A DNA stretch of 57,278 bases. It comes from an uncultured Pseudomonadota bacterium. GTDB lineage: Bacteria; Pseudomonadota; Gammaproteobacteria; Burkholderiales; SG8-41. The position numbers were made by a program, and so were the translations under genes. The stretch is taken from positions 1 through 57,278 of the forward strand of contig CAMPGR010000008.1 in NCBI GenBank assembly GCA_946885605.1, read 5' to 3'. Under the pieces are notes generated by a model. The model saw nothing but the letters and a program-made list of their open reading frames with translations, was not told the origin of the DNA and did no database searches. Numbering within the stretch: position 1 is the first letter of the stretch; the number at the start of each line of letters is the position of its first letter. Positions 13,253-22,860 of this stretch are shown piece by piece.

Positions 13253-15838
13253 TCAAGTCCGCAGCTGCTCCAGAAGTTCGCTCTCGAACCGCACGACGGT
13301 TTTCGGATCATTCAACGCCGCGCCGGTGACGAGGAACGTGTCTTCCGCACGCGATCCGAGCGTGTTGATCATCGCGGTGTGCAGGTTGATGTCGTAGGCG
13401 TTCAGCACACGCGCAATGCGTGACAGGAGGCCCGGGCGGTCGCCCGCGATCACCGACAGCACCCGGTAGACGCCCTTGTCGTCCGGCTGAATGTTGACTT
13501 CCGGGGAGATCGGGAAATGCCGCAGCTGGCGGCTCAAGCGAGGCCGGGTGAGCGGCGGCAGCGGCGCCTTATGGAGCAGCCGTTCGACCAGCTCGTACTC
13601 GATGTAGGTGATGAGATCGCGATACTGCGGCGCGCGGTTGCTCGCATCGTGTACCTGGAAGCTGTCGAGCGCATAGCCGTGGCGCGTGGTGTAGACCTTG
13701 GCCTCGAAGATGTCATAGTTGATGCTCTCGAAGAAGCTGCAGATGCGAGCGAAGAGCATCTTCTGGTCCGGCACGTAGACCATGACCTGCAGCCCTTCGC
13801 CCGCCGGTGAAAGCCGGGCCTTCACAACGGGCCTGACGGTGTTCGCGCGGTAATAGAGAAGCCGCGTGTGCCACGCGATTTCCTGTGGCGCGTGCCGCAG
13901 GAAGTACGACATATCGAGCTTCGACCAGAGCGCTTCATGGGCATCGGCGGGCACCGCGTAGAGGCGCAGCTTCGCAAACGCTTCTTCCTGCCGCGCCTGG
14001 AGACCGCTTTCGAGGCTCACCGCATCGCCCGTCAGACGGTGCTGCGTGGCATAGAAGAGGTCCTCCAGGAGCTTCCCCTTCCACGCATTCCACACCTTGG
14101 GGCTCGTACCGCGGATATCGGCCACGGTGAGGAGATAGAGCGCGGCGAGGCGCCGCTGATCGCGGACTTTTTCGGTGAAGGCGAGGATGACGTCCGGGTC
14201 GCTCAGGTCCTGCTTCTGCGCGGTCATGGACATGACAAGATGATGCTCCACCAGCCACACGACGAGATCCGTGTCCTCGGGGGACAGCCCGTGCGCGGTA
14301 CAGAAACGGCGCGCGTCCGCTTTGCCGAGCTGCGAGTGATCGCCGCCGCGTCCTTTGGCAATATCGTGGAAGAGTGCGGCGAGGTACAGCACTTCGGGCC
14401 GCGCAAAATTGCTCATCAGCCGGCTGCACAGCGGGAATTCGTGGGCAAGTTCCGGAATCGAGAAGCGCCGCAGATTGCGGATGACGCGCAAAATGTGCTC
14501 GTCCACCGTGTACGCGTGGTACAGATCGTGCTGCATCTGGCCCACGATGCGACCGAATGCCGGCAGGTAGCGCCCCAGTATCCCCGACTGGTTCATACGC
14601 TTCAGCGCGCGTTCGACGTGCGTCGGGCTCCTGATAATGTCGATGAAGAGCCGGCGGTTCACGGGGTCGCGGCGAAACTGCGGGTTGATATGGCGCCGCG
14701 CGCGCCATAGCGCGCGAAGAGTTGTGGCTCCGATGCCTTTAAGTTCGTGATGATCCTGCAGCAGCCGGATCGTCACCAGGATCGCGCTCGGCTCGCGCTC
14801 GAAGAGCTCCGCGCTCGTCGCTTCCAGCAACTCATCGCGCATCCCGAAGCGCGAGTTGATCGGGTGGTATGCCGTGTCGGCCGATGGGGAAATCCGCGCC
14901 TTGAGGTTCTGCAGCAGTATCGCGTTCAATTCCGACACCGCCTTGGCGGCGCGGTAGTAGCGCTGCATGAGCTGCTCGCTCGCCAGCCGGTGCGGACGGT
15001 CGTCCAGCTTGAGCGACTGAGCGAGCGCCGACTGGTAATCGAAAAGCAGGCGATCCTCGCGGCGTCCGGCGAGATAATGGAGGCGCACGCGGATCGATTG
15101 CAGGAAAGCCTCGTGCCGCTGGATTTCGCGCGCTTCCTCGAGCGTGATCACGCCCCGCCGCGCAAGCTCGCGCCACGTCTGGCCTGTGCCCGCTGCGCGA
15201 GCGATCCATACTATCGTCTGCAGGTCGCGCAGGCCTCCGGCGCTTTCCTTGATGTTCGGCTCCAGGTTCGATTCCTGGTAGCGCGCGTGCCGCTGCTGCT
15301 GCTCGAGCTGCTTCGCCTGCAGGAAATCGGCGGGATCGAGCGCTTCGTCGAGGCGCTTCACGAAACGGCGGAAGAGGCGGCGCTCGCCGCGCACGAGCCG
15401 CGCTTCCAGGAGGCTCGTCTGCACCGTGAGGTCCTGCGCCGCGAGTTCCGCGCATTCCTCAACCGTTCGCACGCTGTGCCCGACTTCGAGCCCGATATCC
15501 CACAGTGCGCCGATGAGCGCCTCGAGCTTCTCCTGCGCGCGTCCATCCGCCGGCTCGGGCAGCAGGACCAGCAGATCGATATCGGAATAGGGGAAGAGCC
15601 GGCCGCGTCCATAGCCGCCCACGGCGAGCAGCGCCCAGCCCGCGGGGAGCGCGTGTGCATCCCAGACTTCGCGCAGGTGGCGGTCGATGAGCCGGCTGTG
15701 GCGATGCAGAAGCCGCCCGGCGACGGGACGCTCGAGGAACGTCCGGCGCAGCGCTTCTCTTTGCGCGGCGAGCGCGCGCCTCCACTCGCCTGCAAGGGGG
15801 GCGAGCCGCGGGCCCGAAGTGACGCTGAGGCCGCTCAC
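13253..15838 (-). CDS. glnD: [Protein-PII] uridylyltransferase / uridylyl-removing enzyme GlnD
   Basis: Senses glutamine and uridylylates or deuridylylates PII proteins, setting nitrogen regulation (861 residues). The N-terminal nucleotidyltransferase domain has GGYGRGRLFPYSDIDLLVL with the metal-binding Asp pair. The central HD domain (LFHDIAKGRGGDHS) is the uridylyl-removing site. Two C-terminal ACT domains (VMVYVPDQKMLFARI and VLSVIAGDRPGLLSRI) bind glutamine. All domains are complete. It is 19 bp downstream of map, so the two are likely co-transcribed. Confidence 0.97.
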   Translation of the reverse strand: MSGLSVTSGPRLAPLAGEWRRALAAQREALRRTFLERPVAGRLLHRHSRLIDRHLREVWDAHALPAGWALLAVGGYGRGRLFPYSDIDLLVLLPEPADGRAQEKLEALIGALWDIGLEVGHSVRTVEECAELAAQDLTVQTSLLEARLVRGERRLFRRFVKRLDEALDPADFLQAKQLEQQQRHARYQESNLEPNIKESAGGLRDLQTIVWIARAAGTGQTWRELARRGVITLEEAREIQRHEAFLQSIRVRLHYLAGRREDRLLFDYQSALAQSLKLDDRPHRLASEQLMQRYYRAAKAVSELNAILLQNLKARISPSADTAYHPINSRFGMRDELLEATSAELFEREPSAILVTIRLLQDHHELKGIGATTLRALWRARRHINPQFRRDPVNRRLFIDIIRSPTHVERALKRMNQSGILGRYLPAFGRIVGQMQHDLYHAYTVDEHILRVIRNLRRFSIPELAHEFPLCSRLMSNFARPEVLYLAALFHDIAKGRGGDHSQLGKADARRFCTAHGLSPEDTDLVVWLVEHHLVMSMTAQKQDLSDPDVILAFTEKVRDQRRLAALYLLTVADIRGTSPKVWNAWKGKLLEDLFYATQHRLTGDAVSLESGLQARQEEAFAKLRLYAVPADAHEALWSKLDMSYFLRHAPQEIAWHTRLLYYRANTVRPVVKARLSPAGEGLQVMVYVPDQKMLFARICSFFESINYDIFEAKVYTTRHGYALDSFQVHDASNRAPQYRDLITYIEYELVERLLHKAPLPPLTRPRLSRQLRHFPISPEVNIQPDDKGVYRVLSVIAGDRPGLLSRIARVLNAYDINLHTAMINTLGSRAEDTFLVTGAALNDPKTVVRFESELLEQLRT

Positions 15839-15857
15839 GACTGCAGCGTCGTGCCGC

Positions 15858-16670
15858 TCAGGCCCGCGTCGAAAGAGCCGCGCCGGGCCTCGCGGGCGCC
15901 CCGGGCGACACGGTCAATACTTCCTGCCCGGCCGGCGTAACGAGCACGGTGTGCTCCCACTGCGCCGAGAGGCTGTGGTCCTTCGTGACGATGGTCCAGC
16001 CGTCCGCAAGCTGCCGGATATCCGCCTTGCCCGCGTTGATCATCGGCTCGATGGTGAAGGTCATGCCGGGCTCGAGCTTGAGCCCCGTTCCCGGCCGCCC
16101 GTAGTGGAGGACCTGCGGCTCTTCGTGGAAACGTGCACCGATGCCGTGCCCGCAGAATTCGCGCACGACGCTGTATCCGTTCTCCTCGGCATGCGTCTGG
16201 ATGGCGTAACCGATATCTCCGAGGGTCGCGCCGGGGCGCACCGCATCGATACCCCGCCACATGCACTCGTAAGTCACTTCACACAGCCGTTTTGCCTGGA
16301 TGGAAGGCTGGCCCACGTAGAACATGCGGCTCGTGTCGCCATGATATCTATCCTTGATGACGGTGATATCGATGTTGATGATATCGCCCGGCTTGAGCTT
16401 CTTGTCGCCCGGCACGCCATGGCACACGACGTGATTGACCGAGGTGCAGATCGATTTCGGATACGGCTGGTAGCCCGGGGGCGCGTAGTTGAGAGGCGCC
16501 GGCGTGACGTGCTGCTCGTCCACCATGTATTCGTGGCACAGACGGTCGAGCTCGCCCGTCGTCACACCGGGGCGCACGTGTGGCGCGATGAAGTCGAGCA
16601 CCTCGGCGGCCAGGCGGCCGGCGACGCGCATCTTCTCTATCTCACCAGGGGACTTGATGTGGACCGCCAT
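15858..16670 (-). CDS. map: Methionine aminopeptidase, type I
   Basis: Removes N-terminal methionine from new proteins after deformylation (270 residues). The pita-bread fold with five metal ligands is visible: Asp in NIDITVIKD, Asp in YHGDTSRMF, His in FCGHGIG, Glu in TIEPMI and Glu in QWEHTVLVT. It starts at ATG 16670. It is divergent from rpsB across a 257-bp regulatory region, an arrangement common in proteobacteria. A TACAAT hexamer on the minus strand at 16734-16739 could be its -10, but no good -35 goes with it. The C-terminal tail after TVSPGAPAR is slightly extended. Confidence 0.97.
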   Translation of the reverse strand: MAVHIKSPGEIEKMRVAGRLAAEVLDFIAPHVRPGVTTGELDRLCHEYMVDEQHVTPAPLNYAPPGYQPYPKSICTSVNHVVCHGVPGDKKLKPGDIINIDITVIKDRYHGDTSRMFYVGQPSIQAKRLCEVTYECMWRGIDAVRPGATLGDIGYAIQTHAEENGYSVVREFCGHGIGARFHEEPQVLHYGRPGTGLKLEPGMTFTIEPMINAGKADIRQLADGWTIVTKDHSLSAQWEHTVLVTPAGQEVLTVSPGAPARPGAALSTRA

Positions 16671-16799
16671 GGAAGGTACGGAACTTCACTGCAGAAAAAG
16701 ATTCCAAGTGCTTGGTTTTTCGGGAAAGGACGATTGTATCAGACGGCGGTCGCGAGAGCGGGCCCGATTTTCCTCTGGGAATGAGGCGTTTTAATGTAG

Positions 16800-16927
16800 T
16801 AAAATAAATGGTTAGCTCGATCATCAAGTCGGGCGAATACCACACACACCTGCAAGAAGCACACGGGGTGCCCGCCGCTTGCGGCGGGTGACGAGCAGGT
16901 GGCGGTTCAACCCTTACAGGAGTCGAC
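16800..16927 (+). promoter_or_regulatory. rpsB leader: likely S2 autoregulatory RNA with -10 element
   Basis: A TAAAAT hexamer at 16800-16805 would start transcription near 16812. The leader can fold into a nested structure. CACCTGC (16847-16853) pairs perfectly with GCAGGTG (16895-16901), enclosing the hairpin CCCGCCGC-TT-GCGGCGGG (16871-16888). GGGGT (16865-16869) can pair with ACCCT (16910-16914) next to the Shine-Dalgarno ACAGGAG. This stem-plus-pseudoknot at the ribosome-binding site fits the known feedback control of rpsB-tsf by ribosomal protein S2. The pairings are visible; S2 binding is inferred. Confidence 0.65.
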
Positions 16928-17677
16928 ATGCCGGTTACGATGCGTGAAATGCTGGAGGCGGGCGTCCATTTCGGACATCAGACCCGCTACTGGAATCCAA
17001 GGATGGCTGCGTACATCTTTGGACACCGCAACAAGATACATATCATCAATCTCGAAAGAACCCTGGCGATGTACCAGGAGGCGCTCAAGTTCGTGCGCCA
17101 GCTCGCCGCGAACAGGGGAACGATACTGTTCGTGGGGACCAAGCGCCAGGCGCGCGATATCATTCGCGAGGAAGCGCAGCGCTGCAACTCTCCCTACGTC
17201 GATTATCGCTGGCTCGGCGGCATGCTGACCAACTACAAGACGGTCAAGCAGTCGATCAAGCGCCTGAAGGACATGGAAGCGATGGTCCAGGACGGATCGA
17301 TCGACAAGCTCTCCAAGAAGGAGGCGCTGCACTACCAGCGCGAGATCGCGAAGCTCGAGCGCAGCCTCGGTGGCATCAAGGACATGAACGGCTTGCCCGA
17401 CGCAATGTTCGTGATCGACGTCGGCTACCAGAAGGGGGCCGTGTCCGAAGCCAACAAGCTCGGCATACCGGTGATCGGTGTCGTGGATACGAACCACTCC
17501 CCGGAGAAGATCGATTACGTGATTCCGGGCAACGACGACTCCAGCCGGGCGATCCGGCTCTACGCGCGCGGGGTGGCGGATGCGATTCTCGAGGGGCGCA
17601 GCGACAGCGTCAAGGAGATCACCGGCGGCGGCGACGAATTCGTGGAAGTCGAGGAAGGCGAAGAGACGGACGCATAG
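16928..17677 (+). CDS. rpsB: 30S ribosomal protein S2
   Basis: Small-subunit ribosomal protein (249 residues) needed for S1 binding to the 30S particle. The N-terminus [26 protein letters not shown] and the segments [23 protein letters not shown] and [20 protein letters not shown] are canonical. The acidic C-terminal tail ([10 protein letters not shown]) is common in betaproteobacteria. The strong Shine-Dalgarno ACAGGAG lies 5 bp before ATG. It is followed by a terminator-like hairpin and then tsf. Confidence 0.98.
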   Translation: MPVTMREMLEAGVHFGHQTRYWNPRMAAYIFGHRNKIHIINLERTLAMYQEALKFVRQLAANRGTILFVGTKRQARDIIREEAQRCNSPYVDYRWLGGMLTNYKTVKQSIKRLKDMEAMVQDGSIDKLSKKEALHYQREIAKLERSLGGIKDMNGLPDAMFVIDVGYQKGAVSEANKLGIPVIGVVDTNHSPEKIDYVIPGNDDSSRAIRLYARGVADAILEGRSDSVKEITGGGDEFVEVEEGEETDA

Positions 17678-17696
17678 CGGGCAAGCCACCCGCTGC

Positions 17697-17719
17697 AGGG
17701 GCGCGAGCCCCTTTTTTTT
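17697..17719 (+). terminator. Intrinsic terminator/attenuator between rpsB and tsf
   Basis: A perfect 6-bp stem, AGGGGC-GCGA-GCCCCT, is followed directly by a run of eight T including the last stem base (17712-17719). It sits 19 bp after the rpsB stop and 17 bp before tsf. Its GNRA-type loop and T-run fit Rho-independent termination. Because tsf has no evident promoter of its own, it more likely attenuates, setting the S2 to EF-Ts ratio, than stops transcription fully. Confidence 0.8.
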
Positions 17720-17736
17720 AACCAGTGGAGCACTGA

Positions 17737-18651
17737 ATGGCGGAAATTACCGCAACGATGGTACGGGACCTGCGCGAGAAAACCGACGCGCCGATGATGG
17801 AATGCAAGCGGGCGCTCGCCGAGGCGGGCGGCGATCCCGCAAAGGCGGAGGAAATCCTTCGCATCAAGTTGGGCAACAAGGCGAGCAAGGCGGCGTCGCG
17901 CATTACCGCCGAAGGGATCGTAAGCGCGTACGTTTCGGCCGACCGCAGCCGCGGCGCGCTCGTGGAAGTGAATTGCGAAACCGACTTCGTGGCGAAGAAC
18001 GCGGAGTTCATCGCCTTTGCCGCTTCAATCGCGGAACTTGCGGCAGAGAAGGCGCCGCGCGATGTCGCGGCGCTCTCGGCGCTCACGCTGCGCGACGCGA
18101 CGGTCGAGGACGCCCGCAAGGCCCTGGTGGGCAAGATCGGGGAGAACATTTCGATCCGGCGCTTTTCGCGCTTGACCGCGAAGGGCAAGCTTTCCACCTA
18201 CATACACGGTGGCGCCAAGATCGGGGCGATGGTGGATGTCGTGGGCGGGGACGAGACGTTAGGCAAGGATCTCGCCATGCATATCGCCGCCAGCAAGCCC
18301 GTTGCGCTTGACACCGGCGACGTGCCCGCGGAGCTCATGCGCAAAGAGCGCGACATTGCAGCGGCCAAGGCCGCCGAATCCGGGAAACCGGCCAACATCG
18401 TCGAGAAGATGGTGGAGGGCTCGGTGCAGAAGTTCCTCAAGGAGGTTACGCTCCTTGGCCAGCCGTTCGTCAAGAACGACAAGCAGACCATTGGCCAGCT
18501 GCTCAAGTCGAAGAACGCTTCGATCGCAGGTTTCGCGCTCTTCGTGGTCGGGGAAGGCCTGGAGCGCCGGAAAGACGATTTCGCCGCGGAAGTGATGGCG
18601 CAGGTCGGAGACGCCCAGCACAAAGGACAAGAAAAGGCCCGGCAACCCTGA
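17737..18651 (+). CDS. tsf: Elongation factor Ts
   Basis: Guanine nucleotide exchange factor that reloads EF-Tu with GTP (304 residues). The N-terminal signature [18 protein letters not shown], the core segment FVAKNAEF and the dimerisation region [14 protein letters not shown] are present. Length and domain order match the E. coli-type protein. It is second in the rpsB operon and is followed after 28 bp by pyrH. Confidence 0.98.
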   Translation: MAEITATMVRDLREKTDAPMMECKRALAEAGGDPAKAEEILRIKLGNKASKAASRITAEGIVSAYVSADRSRGALVEVNCETDFVAKNAEFIAFAASIAELAAEKAPRDVAALSALTLRDATVEDARKALVGKIGENISIRRFSRLTAKGKLSTYIHGGAKIGAMVDVVGGDETLGKDLAMHIAASKPVALDTGDVPAELMRKERDIAAAKAAESGKPANIVEKMVEGSVQKFLKEVTLLGQPFVKNDKQTIGQLLKSKNASIAGFALFVVGEGLERRKDDFAAEVMAQVGDAQHKGQEKARQP

Positions 18652-18679
18652 CCGGCGCCGGTTCACGCACGAGAACCCC

Positions 18680-19399
18680 ATGCCCGAAACACCCGCCTAC
18701 AAGCGTATCCTGTTGAAACTGAGCGGCGAAGCATTGATGGGCGAGGACAGTTACGGGATCAACCGCGCGACCATCGAGCGCATCGTGGACGAGATCGCCG
18801 AAGTGGCCAATCTGGGTGTCGAGGTGGCAGTGGTCATCGGCGGGGGAAACATCTTTCGCGGTGTCGCGCCGGCGGCCTCGCATATGGATCGCGCCACCGC
18901 GGACTACATGGGGATGCTCGCCACCGTCATGAATGCCCTCGCGCTGCAAGACGCGATGCGCCGGGTGAGCCTTGTGAGCCGCGTGCAGTCGGCCCTCAAC
19001 ATCGAGCAGGTGGTCGAGCCTTACATACGCGGCAAGGCTATGCGCTACCTGGAAGAGGGCAAGATCGTCATCTTCGCGGCCGGCACGGGAAATCCGTTCT
19101 TCACCACCGATACCGCGGCCGCGCTGCGGGGGATGGAGATGAACGTGGACCTCGTGCTGAAGGCGACCAAGGTGGACGGCGTATACACGGATGACCCGAA
19201 AACCAATCCCGAGGCGATGCGCTACAAGCGCCTGACATTCGACGAGGCGATCATCAAGAACCTCAAGGTGATGGATGCGACCGCGCTCACGCTCTGCCGC
19301 GACCAGAAGCTGCCGGTGAACGTCTTCAGCATCTTCAAGCCGAAGGCGCTCAGACGCGTGGTGGTGGGCGAGGACGAGGGTACAATGGTTCACGCATAG
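18680..19399 (+). CDS. pyrH: UMP kinase
   Basis: Phosphorylates UMP to UDP in pyrimidine nucleotide synthesis; the bacterial hexameric amino-acid-kinase-fold enzyme (239 residues). The motifs are [12 protein letters not shown] (phosphate binding), [11 protein letters not shown], the UMP site [13 protein letters not shown] and the ATP site [13 protein letters not shown]. It sits in the conserved rpsB-tsf-pyrH-frr order, 15 bp before frr, which has an AGGTGG ribosome-binding site just ahead of its ATG. Confidence 0.98.
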   Translation: MPETPAYKRILLKLSGEALMGEDSYGINRATIERIVDEIAEVANLGVEVAVVIGGGNIFRGVAPAASHMDRATADYMGMLATVMNALALQDAMRRVSLVSRVQSALNIEQVVEPYIRGKAMRYLEEGKIVIFAAGTGNPFFTTDTAAALRGMEMNVDLVLKATKVDGVYTDDPKTNPEAMRYKRLTFDEAIIKNLKVMDATALTLCRDQKLPVNVFSIFKPKALRRVVVGEDEGTMVHA

Positions 19400-19414
19400 A
19401 ACCGGAGGTGGATC

Positions 19415-19972
19415 ATGATTGCCGACGTGAAGAAGACCGCCGAACAGAAGATGAAGAAGACTCTGGAGGCGCTCAAGCACGATCTCGCCAAGGTCCGCAC
19501 GGGGCGGGCGCATACCGGGCTCCTCGACCATGTCACGGTGGATTACTATGGAACGCCCACCCCCGTTCCCCAGGTCGCCAACGTGAACCTGCTCGACGCC
19601 CGCACCATCGGTGTCGTACCCTGGGACAAGAAGATGATCCCGGCGGTGGAGAAGGCGATCCGTGACTCTGATCTCGGTCTCAATCCGGCGGCTCAAGGCG
19701 ATACCATACGGGTTCCGATGCCGCCGCTCACCGAGGAGCGGCGGAAGGAGCTGATCAAGGTGGTGCGCAGCGAAGGCGAAAACGCGCGGGTGGCGGTGCG
19801 CAACGTGCGACGCGACGCGATTCACCAGCTGAAAGAGCTGCTCAAGCAGAAGAAAGTCGCGGAAGACGAGGAGCGCAGGGCGCAGGACGAGATTCAAAAG
19901 CTGACCGACCGGCATATCGGCGAGATCGACAAGATTCTGCAGTCCAAAGAAGCCGATTTGATGGCAATCTAG
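19415..19972 (+). CDS. frr: Ribosome recycling factor
   Basis: Splits post-termination ribosomes together with EF-G (185 residues, the usual length). The two-domain, tRNA-mimic architecture is recognisable from [20 protein letters not shown], the hinge region [14 protein letters not shown] and the helical segment [13 protein letters not shown]. It lies between pyrH and uppS with 8 bp before the latter, so it is clearly in the same transcript. Confidence 0.98.
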   Translation: MIADVKKTAEQKMKKTLEALKHDLAKVRTGRAHTGLLDHVTVDYYGTPTPVPQVANVNLLDARTIGVVPWDKKMIPAVEKAIRDSDLGLNPAAQGDTIRVPMPPLTEERRKELIKVVRSEGENARVAVRNVRRDAIHQLKELLKQKKVAEDEERRAQDEIQKLTDRHIGEIDKILQSKEADLMAI

Positions 19973-19980
19973 GGAGGCCA

Positions 19981-20760
19981 ATGTTCGAGAGCTCTACGGA
20001 GCAGATCCCGGAGCCGCGGGAGGTGCCGCGGCATATCGCGATCATCATGGACGGGAACGGCCGCTGGGCCAAGCGGCGCTTCCTGCCCCGCATTGCGGGG
20101 CACAAGCGCGGGGTCGAGGCGGTACGGCGGGTCGTGCGCGCGTGCGGCAACCGCGGAGTCGAGTACCTCACGCTCTTCGCTTTCAGCAGCGAAAACTGGC
20201 GCCGGCCGGCGGATGAAGTCTCGTTTCTGATGCGGCTTTTCGTGCTCTCGCTCGAGCAGGAGGTCGGGAAGTTGCACGAGAACGGCATCCGCTTTCGCGT
20301 GATCGGCGACCTCTCGCGCTTCGAGCCCGAACTCGCACGCCTGATTCGCACTGCAGAGGAACTCACGGCAGCGAACGACCGGCTGACGCTCACCATCGCG
20401 GCGAACTACGGTGGCCGCTGGGACATCCTCCAGGCGGTGAAACGCATGCTGCAGGAGCGGCCCGAGCTCGCCGCCTCTTTCGGTGAAGGCGATCTCGCGC
20501 CGTACTTTGCCCTGGCCAATGCGCCGGAGCCGGATCTCTTCATCCGTACCGGCGGAGAGCAGCGCATCAGCAATTTCCTCCTGTGGCAGCTTGCCTATAC
20601 GGAGCTCTATTTCACCGACACGCTGTGGCCGGATTTCGATGCCGGTGCGCTCGATGCCGCAATCGCGTCATATCAGCAGCGCGAGCGCCGCTTCGGGCGC
20701 ACCAGCGAGCAGCTGCCGGAACTCCAGTCGATTGGAGCGCCGCGCGAGCTTACGGGGTAG
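19981..20760 (+). CDS. uppS: Undecaprenyl diphosphate synthase
   Basis: cis-Prenyltransferase that extends farnesyl-PP with isopentenyl-PP to C55-PP, the lipid carrier for peptidoglycan and O-antigen (259 residues). The catalytic Asp24 lies in [22 protein letters not shown] and the C-terminal [15 protein letters not shown] segment, which binds the homoallylic pyrophosphate, are intact. It is followed by cdsA and dxr, so isoprenoid and phospholipid steps are clustered. Confidence 0.97.
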   Translation: MFESSTEQIPEPREVPRHIAIIMDGNGRWAKRRFLPRIAGHKRGVEAVRRVVRACGNRGVEYLTLFAFSSENWRRPADEVSFLMRLFVLSLEQEVGKLHENGIRFRVIGDLSRFEPELARLIRTAEELTAANDRLTLTIAANYGGRWDILQAVKRMLQERPELAASFGEGDLAPYFALANAPEPDLFIRTGGEQRISNFLLWQLAYTELYFTDTLWPDFDAGALDAAIASYQQRERRFGRTSEQLPELQSIGAPRELTG

Positions 20761-20801
20761 GGCGCACCGTCCCGCGACGGTTGCGCTATCCGCTGCGGAA
20801 G

Positions 20802-21611
20802 ATGTTCGCGCGCTTTGCCACCGCGCTCGTGCTGCTCGCGATTTTCTGCGGCGGCCTGCTGCTGCTCCCGAACGACTACTGGGCTCTCTTTCTCCTCGCC
20901 TTTCTGTGGGCGGCGAGCTTCGAATGGGGCGCGCTCGCCGGCTATTCACGCGCCGGGCAATGGCTCTTTGCCGCGCTTACCGCCGCCTCGTGCCTTGCGT
21001 TGCAGTTTTACGGGCCGGCGAGGGCGCTGTACGTGGCCGTCTACTGGGTGGCCTTCGTCTTCTGGCTGGTGGTCGCGCCGGTCTGGCTCGCGCGCAGAGC
21101 GCAGATCAGAAATCCTGTTGCGCTCGGTTTGGCAGGCTGGGTGGTTCTGGTGCCGACCTGGCTTGCGCTCGTCGTGCTGCAAACCGCGCCCGGCGAGCTT
21201 ATCGCGATGATGGGAATTGTGTGGGTCGCCGACACCGCTGCGTACTTCGCAGGGCGTCGCTTGGGACGGCACCCTCTCGCGCCCCGCGTGAGCCCCGGCA
21301 AGACATGGGAAGGAGTGGCCGGCGCGTGCCTCGCGGTGGCGGTGTATTATTCGGTGCTGTGGTTGATATTCAATGCAGAGCAGCCGCCGCGTGATGCGGC
21401 GGGCGGCATCGTGCTGTTCGTGGCAGCGACTGCAATGAGCGTGCAGGGCGATCTTTTCGAGTCGTGGATGAAGCGGCAGGCGGGTGTAAAGGATAGCGGC
21501 ATACTGCTGCCCGGCCACGGCGGTGTTCTCGATCGTATCGACGCGCTGACTGCCAGCATGCCGCTCGCCGCACTTTGGTTCCATTACTTCGACCAGCCGG
21601 GGTTCCTCTGA
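20802..21611 (+). CDS. cdsA: Phosphatidate cytidylyltransferase CdsA
   Basis: Integral membrane enzyme that makes CDP-diacylglycerol from phosphatidate and CTP, the branch point to all phospholipids (269 residues from ATG 20802). It has seven to eight hydrophobic segments and the cytidylyltransferase signature around [24 protein letters not shown] near the C-terminus, with the metal-binding Asp residues. I chose ATG 20802 because family members begin just before a TALVLL segment. A TTG at 20781 is also in frame and would add seven residues. Confidence 0.94.
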   Translation: MFARFATALVLLAIFCGGLLLLPNDYWALFLLAFLWAASFEWGALAGYSRAGQWLFAALTAASCLALQFYGPARALYVAVYWVAFVFWLVVAPVWLARRAQIRNPVALGLAGWVVLVPTWLALVVLQTAPGELIAMMGIVWVADTAAYFAGRRLGRHPLAPRVSPGKTWEGVAGACLAVAVYYSVLWLIFNAEQPPRDAAGGIVLFVAATAMSVQGDLFESWMKRQAGVKDSGILLPGHGGVLDRIDALTASMPLAALWFHYFDQPGFL

Positions 21612-21613
21612 TC

Positions 21614-22834
21614 ATGGCCGCGCAGCAGCGCCTTGCCATCCTCGGATCGACCGGCAGCGTAGGCGTCAACACGCTCGACGTGGTGGCACGCCATCCGGAC
21701 TCGTTTCGCGTGGTGGCGTTGACGGCGCGAAACCAGAGCGATCTCCTTTTCGAGCAATGCTGCCGCTTCCATCCCGCCTACGCGGTGCTGCTCGAACCCG
21801 GTCCCGCGGTGGAACTCGAGCAACGCATGCGGCGCTCGGGCCTCGATTGCGAGGTGCTGTCCGGAATCGAAGGACTGGAGCGGGCGGTGAGCCTGCCGGA
21901 GGTCGACACCGTGATGGCGGCGATCGTCGGCATCGCGGGATTGCGTCCGACGCTCGCAGCTGCGCGAGCCGGAAAGAAAGTACTCCTCGCCAACAAGGAG
22001 TCGCTCGTGACCGCAGGGCCGGTCCTCACGCGGGCGATCGAGGAGAGCGCAGCGCGGCTGCTGCCGATCGACAGCGAGCATAACGCGATATTCCAGGCAT
22101 TGCCCGGCGGGTACGCAGGCACGCCGGATGCGGTCGGTATCCGGCGCCTGCTGCTTACCGCGTCCGGTGGTCCCTTCCGTTGCGCGCCGAAGCACCGGCT
22201 CGAACACGTGACGCCCGACGAAGCATGCGCCCATCCGAATTGGGTGATGGGACGCAAGATTTCGGTCGATTCGGCGACCATGATGAACAAGGGGCTGGAA
22301 GTGATCGAGGCGCACTGGCTCTTCCAGGTGGAGCCGGCGCGCATCGAAGTCGTGATCCATCCCGAGAGCGTCATCCATTCGCTCGTCGAATATATCGACG
22401 GATCGGTGATCGCGCAGCTCGGGAACCCCGACATGCGCATCCCGATCGCCCATGCCCTCGGTTATCCTGAACGCATTGCGGCGGGCGCGGAATTTCTCGA
22501 TCTGGCGCGCATCGGTGCGCTGCATTTCGAGGCCCCCGACCTGGAGCGCTTCCCGTGCCTCAAGCTCGCTTATGCGGCGCTCGAGGCCGGAGGGAGCGCG
22601 CCCACGGCGCTCAACGCTGCAAACGAAATCGCGGTGGAGAGCTTTCTCTCGGGACGTCTGCGCTTCACTCAGATTCCGGTTCTCATCGAGTCGGTGCTCG
22701 AGACGCTTCCCCTGCGGACAATAGAGACGCTCGAGGATGTGCTCGCAGCCGACCGCGAAGCGCGCGCGTGCGCGGAACGCTGGCTGCACGATCAGGGTCT
22801 CACGAGCGAGAGGCCCGCCCTCGTGCATTCGTGA
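21614..22834 (+). CDS. dxr: 1-deoxy-D-xylulose 5-phosphate reductoisomerase
   Basis: Second enzyme of the MEP isoprenoid pathway, converting DXP to MEP with NADPH (406 residues from ATG 21614). The NADPH loop is [11 protein letters not shown] at the N-terminus. [31 protein letters not shown] and the metal/substrate region [20 protein letters not shown] are all intact. The start lies 2 bp after the cdsA stop; an earlier in-frame GTG inside cdsA would add an untypical extension. Its product ultimately feeds uppS upstream. Confidence 0.97.
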   Translation: MAAQQRLAILGSTGSVGVNTLDVVARHPDSFRVVALTARNQSDLLFEQCCRFHPAYAVLLEPGPAVELEQRMRRSGLDCEVLSGIEGLERAVSLPEVDTVMAAIVGIAGLRPTLAAARAGKKVLLANKESLVTAGPVLTRAIEESAARLLPIDSEHNAIFQALPGGYAGTPDAVGIRRLLLTASGGPFRCAPKHRLEHVTPDEACAHPNWVMGRKISVDSATMMNKGLEVIEAHWLFQVEPARIEVVIHPESVIHSLVEYIDGSVIAQLGNPDMRIPIAHALGYPERIAAGAEFLDLARIGALHFEAPDLERFPCLKLAYAALEAGGSAPTALNAANEIAVESFLSGRLRFTQIPVLIESVLETLPLRTIETLEDVLAADREARACAERWLHDQGLTSERPALVHS

Positions 22835-22860
22835 GCATCCACCATTCATAGCGTGCCCCG

